From Mucilaginibacter gotjawali (GTDB lineage Bacteria; Bacteroidota; Bacteroidia; Sphingobacteriales; Sphingobacteriaceae): DNA of 64,000 bases. The stretch lies in the NCBI RefSeq assembly GCF_002355435.1, contig NZ_AP017313.1, positions 6,279,899 through 6,343,898 of the forward strand. Direction: 5' to 3'. The notes beneath the pieces are model-generated. The model did not search any database. It was not told where the DNA came from and was given only the letters and a program-made list of their open reading frames with translations. The position numbers and the translations under genes were made by a program. Shown here in pieces: positions 58,770-64,000 of the stretch. Each line of letters starts with the position of its first letter. Positions within the stretch are counted from its first letter, which is position 1.

Positions 58770-59699
58770 ATGAAAGCTTTATTAATATTGACTATTATCA
58801 TAGCAATGTCCCTGGGAGGCTACGCCCAGGGCTGTAGTGACGCCGGTTTTTGCAGCCTCGGGGTATTAAAAAACCATATCGAAGATTCCGTGACCGTAAA
58901 CCAAAAGCGGCATGCGATCGACTTTGGGGTGAATTACGGCTTAGGGGAACAAAATACGAGTACGATCAATACCTACTTACAATACCAGGTAAATTTTAAT
59001 TCCCGGTTTTCATTTCAGTCGAAAATAACGGCGACCTATGCCACCGGCTTTTTAGGCAGTACGTTCGATGTCGGTGACGTGTATGGGACGATCAATTATG
59101 CCCCCAAAATCAATTCTGCCAACAGCCTGAATTTTATTGGCGGCGTAAAAATCCCGCTTAGCTCCGGTAATGATAAAAACGCGGCAGGCAAGCCGCTGCC
59201 TTTAGATTACCAGGCCAGCATTGGTACGTATGATGCTATCGGCGGAGTCAATTATATTGTTAACCGGAAATGGGAGTTCGACGCGGCTGTACAGGTACCT
59301 GTAATACAGGAAAATAAAAGCACTTATTTCCCCGAAGAATATACCGATCCGCGAGCGCTCAGGTTTGCCCCAACAAATGATTTCCGGCGAAAAAGTGATC
59401 TCTTAGGCAGAATTGGCTATTATTTTTATCTGCCTCAATCGGCCATTACACTAAAGCCCAGCCTCTCCGGGATCTATCATGTTGGTACAGATACCTATGA
59501 GAACCGGTTTGGTGACCGTGTTTTTATTGAAGGGTCACAGGGTTTTACGTTAAACGGCAGCATAGTGGCTACAAAAACCTTTAAAAATGCCAACCGGTTT
59601 GAAATAGTGGCCGGCACGCCCTTTATTGTAAGAAAAGTCCGGCCAGACGGGTTGACGAGAAGTGGCGTGATCAATTTTCAATATACAATTGCTTTTTAA
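58770..59699 (+). CDS. Outer-membrane beta-barrel protein
   Basis: 309 residues from ATG 58770, where a signal peptide begins (cleavage after YAQ, about residue 20); an earlier in-frame GTG overlaps the DM13 gene. The mature protein alternates polar and hydrophobic residues in many strands (NTSTINTYLQYQVNF, RFSFQSKITATYATGF, SITLKPSL type) and ends in a strand with terminal Phe, as barrels do. CSDAGFCSLG near the start may form a disulfide. It is co-transcribed with the DM13 lipoprotein 13 bp upstream. Substrate unknown. Confidence 0.75.
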   Translation: MKALLILTIIIAMSLGGYAQGCSDAGFCSLGVLKNHIEDSVTVNQKRHAIDFGVNYGLGEQNTSTINTYLQYQVNFNSRFSFQSKITATYATGFLGSTFDVGDVYGTINYAPKINSANSLNFIGGVKIPLSSGNDKNAAGKPLPLDYQASIGTYDAIGGVNYIVNRKWEFDAAVQVPVIQENKSTYFPEEYTDPRALRFAPTNDFRRKSDLLGRIGYYFYLPQSAITLKPSLSGIYHVGTDTYENRFGDRVFIEGSQGFTLNGSIVATKTFKNANRFEIVAGTPFIVRKVRPDGLTRSGVINFQYTIAF

Positions 59700-59833
59700 G
59701 CCTTGTTGAGTCAGGCAATTTGATTTCAAAAGGCCAAAGTATAGGGACAGGTTTTCTGAACCTAAACTCGGGCTATTCATAAATGTCCTGTTGATAGCAG
59801 GTTGTAACGGGTTGTAGTTTATGAAGTTTAGCT

Positions 59834-60499
59834 TTATTCGGCCGGAGCAGCCTTGGGTTTTAAAAATTGTTTGGTGATCAACTTATAGGCCAGTATCAAG
59901 CCGGTCATCAATAAGGTGAAACCCAATATCCAGTTGATCAGGTTATGCTGTGCCTTCAGCGCGGCCATTAAATAATTACCCGCAACACCGTAAATAATAA
60001 ATGAGGTGCAGGTGCCTGACCCGATAGCTATAATATAAAGGTTGTAAGCCCTGGCTGTGCTGATCAACACCTTCCGGCCCTTTAATACGGCAGTCCAGCC
60101 CATCCAGAAAGGTAAATGAAGCGGGTTAAGCAAACTAAGGGCAAGCCCGGAATAAAAAGCATTCATGCCGACAAAGGGCAAAACATCCGCGAAGTTTTTC
60201 ATATGGAATGCGGCTTCCAGCGTCCGGTAGGCCAGTAATAAGATGGCGATACAGGCCGCTATGCTCAGGAGGAGAAAAAGCCTTTTCAGATGAGCCAGCT
60301 TATCGATCACGATCAGCGCGATCCGCACGAGCACCACTTCTACCAGTATCGCAGCAGCTCCGAACTGGAAAGCACCCATGAAATTATTATTCAGGGCGAA
60401 ATTGGCAACGCTGGTATTTAAGGTGCCTATCGGCAGGGAACCGATGAAACTGATACTAAAGGCAACCAGGAAAAGCTTGGTATATCTGGCAAGACTCAT
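59834..60499 (-). CDS. LysE-family exporter
   Basis: 221 residues with six membrane helices. The first helix carries SFIGSLPIGTLNTSVANFAL, matching the GxxPGP-like opening of LysE/RhtB exporters, and NPLHLPFWMGWTAVL matches their NPK(A)-type block. These proteins export amino acids or similar small polar molecules. Its start overlaps the end of the NRDE/ATP-grasp gene by 4 bp, so it is translationally coupled to it and may export the product of that operon. Confidence 0.82.
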   Translation of the reverse strand: MSLARYTKLFLVAFSISFIGSLPIGTLNTSVANFALNNNFMGAFQFGAAAILVEVVLVRIALIVIDKLAHLKRLFLLLSIAACIAILLLAYRTLEAAFHMKNFADVLPFVGMNAFYSGLALSLLNPLHLPFWMGWTAVLKGRKVLISTARAYNLYIIAIGSGTCTSFIIYGVAGNYLMAALKAQHNLINWILGFTLLMTGLILAYKLITKQFLKPKAAPAE

Positions 60500-62286
60500 G
60501 ACACTAATTTTTCGTACGCTGTATTATTTTTTAACATTTCCCTTCCCTGGCGGTAGGTCATATAGTCCAGCCCCTGATTGTCATGGTTTAGCCTGCTGAT
60601 GCGGTATAACAGCGTCCAGTGCCTGATAATTTCGCTCCAGGCGAACCATAGAGAATGTTGAGGGTCGTAAATATGTGTCGGCTCGCTTCCCGCGCCGTTC
60701 AATTCAACGATAGAAAAATTCTTCCCCTCACTTAGTTCTTCCCAGGTATTATACATGACATCAAGCCTGCCGAAATAAAATTCAGGGACCTGGCGGCATA
60801 TGTTGTCAATCGTGTTCGTAAGTTGTTTGCTGATCAAATGGCTCAGGTCGATAAACTTGGCACCGCGGGCATGGTTACCATAAGGTACCAGCTTATGTAC
60901 TTCACCTGCTGATAAAACCTGTTGAAGAACTTCCCGGTGGGTATCTTGCAATACCCTTAATTGTAAAAGATAGCGCGAATTCCTGATCAGTAATTGTTCA
61001 ATAGTCGACGTTCCGTCACCTGTTACCGTCAAAAATTCTTTTCCGACGATTCCCGAAATATGGCCTTTCTCTTCTCCGGGTACACGGTAATAAAATATGC
61101 CCACTTCCTTTTGGAATGCTACAAATTCCTGCAAAAGATAATCAACTTTGATATTTTTAACATAAGCTGCCAATTCCTCGTCGTTATGTACTTTTTTGAC
61201 CAGGACGCCTCTGCCGCCAATGTCCGGCTTGGCAATGATCGGATAAGTCAGATTTTCAACCTGAAGGGTCTCTTGTATATGAGCCATACCCGTCCCTGCC
61301 TTAAACCACAATGTCCGGGGGTAATAATAATCCGGCATCAGTGAATAAATAAGGTCCTTACTTTCCATAGCAAAACCACCATTCTGGATCAGCGGGTTAG
61401 AAGTATTAAAAAAGAAAAGCGAGCGGGCTTTCAGACTTAACCAAAACCAGTAAGGCATGATGGGCAGATATACCACCCGGAAAGGCCAGTATTCCCAGTT
61501 AAATAATTTGATGAAAAATATCCTTAAAGCGAGCAACGGGAGTTTTTTGGCTTTACCCACGCTTAATTCAAGTCTGGGTTCAGCAGCAAGTTTGCTGTTA
61601 TATTGTTTGTTGTCTTTAAGGTCGTTATAGGTCATGGTCGTGCCCAACGGCGTAACGCTGAGATTGGTGATACTCATGGTTTTCATTTTTCCGTCCCTGT
61701 CGATTACCAGGCCGTCCTTTAAGTCGCCTGCTCCGCCAAACCTGTGAAAATGCAATATGCCCTCTTTTGTCTTTGCATAGCTTAATTTGCGCCATTCATT
61801 AAACCAGCTGTTTCTTTTTGCTATAGCCATTTTATCGTAAAGGGTAGCTGATGACCAGATATAAGGCTTGGTTTTATCCAATGCAGCAATGTGTTTCCTT
61901 TCCCCATCCCAGCGGCACTCCTGCAATTTCCCCGATACATACAAGACAATCGTAAATGGCTCTATACCATCCAGGTCCATTGCTTTGTAAAAACGGTCAG
62001 GATAGTCCGCTTTGATAATATCCATTAAAACCAGGCCCCGGCTTTTTTTATAAGGGGGTTGAACGGCGTGTTTGATAAAAGCGCCGTTCAGCAGTACAAT
62101 CGCATCGCCATTGTTTTTTGCGGCGATCCAGGTTCCGTTTTTGTCCGCGTCTTTAGGATAAAGCAGTTTGATGTTGTCTTCCTCATATTCCCTTGGTGGA
62201 ATAGCCTGGGCACGGTTGATACTTTCATCCCGGTTGGAGGTAAGGTAATAACCTTCTTTTGCCGGAATATAAGTTACTGTGCACAT
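60496..62286 (-). CDS. NRDE/TANGO2 - ATP-grasp fusion protein
   Basis: 596 residues in two parts. Residues about 1-235 are an NRDE (TANGO2-type) domain, starting MCTVTYIPAKEGYYLTSNRDES with the Cys2 nucleophile position and the NRDE motif. A hydrophobic stretch (about 255-300) follows. Residues about 310-560 are an ATP-grasp ligase: YPIIAKPDIGGRGVLVKKV, LLQEFVAFQKEVGIFYYRVP, the metal-binding end VELNGAGSEPTHIYDP. ATP-grasp enzymes join a carboxylate to an amine via acyl-phosphate. It overlaps the DinB gene by 13 bp and the LysE gene by 4 bp. Substrates unknown; the fusion is unusual. Confidence 0.85.
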   Translation of the reverse strand: MCTVTYIPAKEGYYLTSNRDESINRAQAIPPREYEEDNIKLLYPKDADKNGTWIAAKNNGDAIVLLNGAFIKHAVQPPYKKSRGLVLMDIIKADYPDRFYKAMDLDGIEPFTIVLYVSGKLQECRWDGERKHIAALDKTKPYIWSSATLYDKMAIAKRNSWFNEWRKLSYAKTKEGILHFHRFGGAGDLKDGLVIDRDGKMKTMSITNLSVTPLGTTMTYNDLKDNKQYNSKLAAEPRLELSVGKAKKLPLLALRIFFIKLFNWEYWPFRVVYLPIMPYWFWLSLKARSLFFFNTSNPLIQNGGFAMESKDLIYSLMPDYYYPRTLWFKAGTGMAHIQETLQVENLTYPIIAKPDIGGRGVLVKKVHNDEELAAYVKNIKVDYLLQEFVAFQKEVGIFYYRVPGEEKGHISGIVGKEFLTVTGDGTSTIEQLLIRNSRYLLQLRVLQDTHREVLQQVLSAGEVHKLVPYGNHARGAKFIDLSHLISKQLTNTIDNICRQVPEFYFGRLDVMYNTWEELSEGKNFSIVELNGAGSEPTHIYDPQHSLWFAWSEIIRHWTLLYRISRLNHDNQGLDYMTYRQGREMLKNNTAYEKLVS

Positions 62287-62774
62287 GCCTTCCTGAATTT
62301 AAGCGTAGAAGCAGCCACACCAAAGCCTTCCGGTATCTCCAGGTCGGCAACCGTATTAACGCCGATGCGGATCAGCGCCATATGGTGTACCATGTGTTCC
62401 AGGTTATAAACAAGTTCACGCAGGTAGTTGGTAAAAACCGGAACCGGTTCAGCATCCTGATCGTCGTATTCGACTTGCAGCAGCAGTTCCCGGTTGGGTT
62501 TATCAAGGCCCGCTTCAATTTCAAACAGGATTTGAACGGCGAAGTCCTTGTCCGTTTCAATCATGCGGTTGCGCATGCGCTTGTCATAGTTGACAATTCC
62601 GCTTATATAGCCCTGGTTGAGTTCTATAAAAAATTCCAGTATATGACGGGTGTGCTGCCCTATAGTTGATCCGGACAAAATTTTAACCGGCTGCGCATAT
62701 TGGTCATTGGTCAGTCCGTCAAGTACATATTGTAGTTGCTCCAATAAATTGGAGATGGGTTCTTTGAGTTTCAT
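62274..62774 (-). CDS. DinB-family protein
   Basis: 166 residues in a four-helix bundle. Metal-binding histidines are probably in GQHTRHILEFF (about 40-50) and in YNLEHMVHHMALIRIG (about 123-138). DinB-superfamily proteins include thiol-dependent transferases (bacillithiol, mycothiol) and hydrolases; this one is not assigned further. Its end overlaps the start of the NRDE/ATP-grasp gene by 13 bp, and it lies 26 bp after the DoxX gene. Confidence 0.87.
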   Translation of the reverse strand: MKLKEPISNLLEQLQYVLDGLTNDQYAQPVKILSGSTIGQHTRHILEFFIELNQGYISGIVNYDKRMRNRMIETDKDFAVQILFEIEAGLDKPNRELLLQVEYDDQDAEPVPVFTNYLRELVYNLEHMVHHMALIRIGVNTVADLEIPEGFGVAASTLKFRKACAQ

Positions 62775-62800
62775 TTGATTAGGTGATTAGCGGTTGTTCA

Positions 62801-63193
62801 TTAAAAGATCAGGTGAAGAAAATTCTGTTTCCTAAAGATGATCAGCAGCAGGGAGCAGGCGATGAAAACGATGAGTGCCAAAATGAACAGCTGGCCGCCG
62901 TCATTTTGTACTACAATCCCTAATTTGGTCAAATGGGAAAACAGGGCGCCTGCCATAATACCGGCAGCGAGTAATGCACCATAGCTGGTGGTACGGGGGA
63001 TAAGAACCAGTATTGAGGCGATGAGTTCCAGTGAACCAATTCCGATCCGTCCCCATGGTTCCAGCCCCAGCCTGGTAAAGATGTAAACGGACTCGGGGGC
63101 AGCTGTAAATTTGAAAAACAAGGTCTGCAGCATGATACCTGCCGCAACAAGGCGCAGTGCCCAAACCAGTACGTTAAATTGTGTATATGTCAT
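62801..63193 (-). CDS. DoxX-like membrane protein
   Basis: 130 residues from ATG 63193. A longer frame from 63262 would lie deep in the coaB gene, so I prefer this start, which overlaps coaB by 20 bp. Four membrane helices: VLVWALRLVAAGIMLQTLFFKF, RIGIGSLELIASILVLI, YGALLAAGIMAGALFSHL and FILALIVFIACSLLLII. Family role is uncertain. It is part of the tight minus-strand operon. Confidence 0.82.
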   Translation of the reverse strand: MTYTQFNVLVWALRLVAAGIMLQTLFFKFTAAPESVYIFTRLGLEPWGRIGIGSLELIASILVLIPRTTSYGALLAAGIMAGALFSHLTKLGIVVQNDGGQLFILALIVFIACSLLLIIFRKQNFLHLIF

Positions 63194-63890
63194 GATAATT
63201 AGTTTTAAGTGACTGTTGATTAGTGTGTTGGTGGTTGGCATAGCTGATGGCAGCATCTGCAATATCTTTTCCGACTTCCTTTTTTGATTTTAAAGGAAAA
63301 GTGCGGCCCAATAGATCCCTGTTAATAATAGTGACCTTGTTGGTGTCGTAACCGAATGTTGCTCCCTGGTCCTGTACGGAATTCAGGATGACCATATCGA
63401 GATTTTTTGTATCCAGCTTTTTGAGGGCGTTCTGTTCCTCATCATTTGTTTCCAGCGCAAAGCCGACTGACACCTGTCCGGCTTGTTTGACCCGTCCAAA
63501 TTCAAAAGCGATATCTACATTTTTCACCAGTTGCAGGCTGAGTTCGTTTCCGGACTTTTTCATTTTTTCCGTATGAACTTCCGCCGGTTTATAATCGGCT
63601 ACGGCAGCGGCAAAAACAGCAATCTGAACTGTAGGAAAGTAAGGGCGGCATGCGTCGTACATTTCATCCGCGGAATGAACAGCGATAGTGGTCAGCTCAG
63701 GATGGGTCAGGCTCAATGTTACCGGGCCTGAAACCAGCACCACGGTAAAGCCTTTTTCCAGAAAAGCTTCCGCTATAGCATAGCCCATCTTACCCGAAGA
63801 ATGGTTGGTGATGTAACGTACCGGGTCAATCGCCTCCCTGGTCGGGCCTGCAGTGATCAAAACCGACCTCCTGTCTTTTTCTTTTGACAT
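63174..63890 (-). CDS. Stand-alone phosphopantothenate-cysteine ligase domain (CoaB-like)
   Basis: 238 residues, only the CoaB half of the usual CoaBC protein. VLITAGPTREAIDPVRYITNHSSGKMGYAIAEAFLEKG is the nucleotide/phosphopantothenate site, AAAVADYKP follows, and the C-terminal NDEEQNALKKLDTKNLDMVILN contains the Lys and Asn typical of the ligase. CoaB couples 4'-phosphopantothenate to cysteine with CTP or ATP. Without the decarboxylase domain and next to an ATP-grasp gene, it may serve a dedicated amide-forming pathway rather than housekeeping CoA synthesis. Confidence 0.88.
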   Translation of the reverse strand: MSKEKDRRSVLITAGPTREAIDPVRYITNHSSGKMGYAIAEAFLEKGFTVVLVSGPVTLSLTHPELTTIAVHSADEMYDACRPYFPTVQIAVFAAAVADYKPAEVHTEKMKKSGNELSLQLVKNVDIAFEFGRVKQAGQVSVGFALETNDEEQNALKKLDTKNLDMVILNSVQDQGATFGYDTNKVTIINRDLLGRTFPLKSKKEVGKDIADAAISYANHQHTNQQSLKTNYHDIYTI

Positions 63891-63941
63891 TTATTTAGAA
63901 ATTAAGGCCGGTCATTTTAGCGGCCGGCCCGTTATGAAATT

Positions 63942-64000
63942 TTAATTTTTGTCTTTTAACTCAGTCCAGTTTGCATCGGCTTTTTTGATCAGGTTTTCCT
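63942..64000 (-). CDS. C-terminal end of a minus-strand gene (cut by window end)
   Basis: The minus strand reads ENLIKKADANWTELKDKN and a TAA at 63942-63944. Only about 19 residues are visible, too few to name the protein. It lies 52 bp upstream of coaB in the same direction. A weak GC-rich dyad, GGCCGG (63906-63911) / CCGGCC (63924-63929), lies between them. Confidence 0.5.
   Translation of the reverse strand, partial: ENLIKKADANWTELKDKN

Overview
The window is a chromosome segment of a Bacteroidota bacterium, most likely Sphingobacteriaceae and close to Mucilaginibacter or Pedobacter. The evidence is the AT-leaning coding sequence, several promoters of the Bacteroidota form TTG-N19/20-TAnnTTTG, DUF4249 lipoproteins paired with an MG2/plug-like surface protein, and many lipobox signal peptides. 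There are no rRNA genes, complete tRNA genes, CRISPR arrays or intact insertion sequences. The first and last genes are cut by the window edges.

Bases 1-4575 hold a tandem pair of DUF4249 lipoproteins and a large exported protein. Bases 5135-27811 are an exopolysaccharide locus. It contains GDP-mannose dehydratase, a Wza-like export lipoprotein, a Wzc-like tyrosine kinase, a Wzx-like flippase, a Wzy-like polymerase, about six glycosyltransferases, a UGM-like flavoprotein, four O-acyltransferases, a private acyl-chain module (ACP, ketoreductase, KAS III) and a beta-helix protein. Two WecG/TagA paralogues bracket it in opposite orientations. A shared palindrome-promoter element lies near both. 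A strong hairpin closes the locus at 27811.

Bases 27918-33292 hold a DUF6232 gene, a PrfH-RtcB ribosome rescue/RNA repair operon with an unrecognised basic third protein, and an ArsR-AHSA1-VOC operon. From about 33555 to 38300 the DNA looks like the edge of an integrated element. It has a tRNA-Ser 3' end without its body, an AbiE locus with an intact antitoxin gene and a toxin reduced to about 20 codons, a START-domain pseudogene, three palindromes on an exact 40-bp period, and a histidine kinase whose N-terminal half is eleven 21-residue coiled-coil repeats.

Bases 38732-59699 look like an envelope thiol/methionine oxidative-stress regulon. Five promoters share TGTAAGG(A/G)-N14-CGAC(C/T/A)AA(T/C), an ECF-sigma-like -35/-10 pair with an invariant spacer. 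A sixth site keeps only the -35 half. They precede a DUF1223 protein, a methionine-rich MxKDx repeat protein, an SDR, a thioredoxin lipoprotein and a DM13 lipoprotein with a beta-barrel; the half-site precedes a long DsbD-TlpA-MsrA-MsrB-DsbD-alpha-TrxB-ECF sigma operon. I infer a circuit in which a secreted methionine-rich peptide absorbs oxidant and is re-reduced by exported Msr enzymes fed by TrxB and DsbD. It resembles the MrpX hypochlorite defence of Azospira but is built from different parts.

Bases 59834-64000 are a tightly overlapping minus-strand operon: a truncated gene, stand-alone CoaB, DoxX, DinB, an NRDE/TANGO2-ATP-grasp fusion and a LysE-type exporter. The function is unknown. 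It looks like synthesis and export of a small amide-linked molecule.
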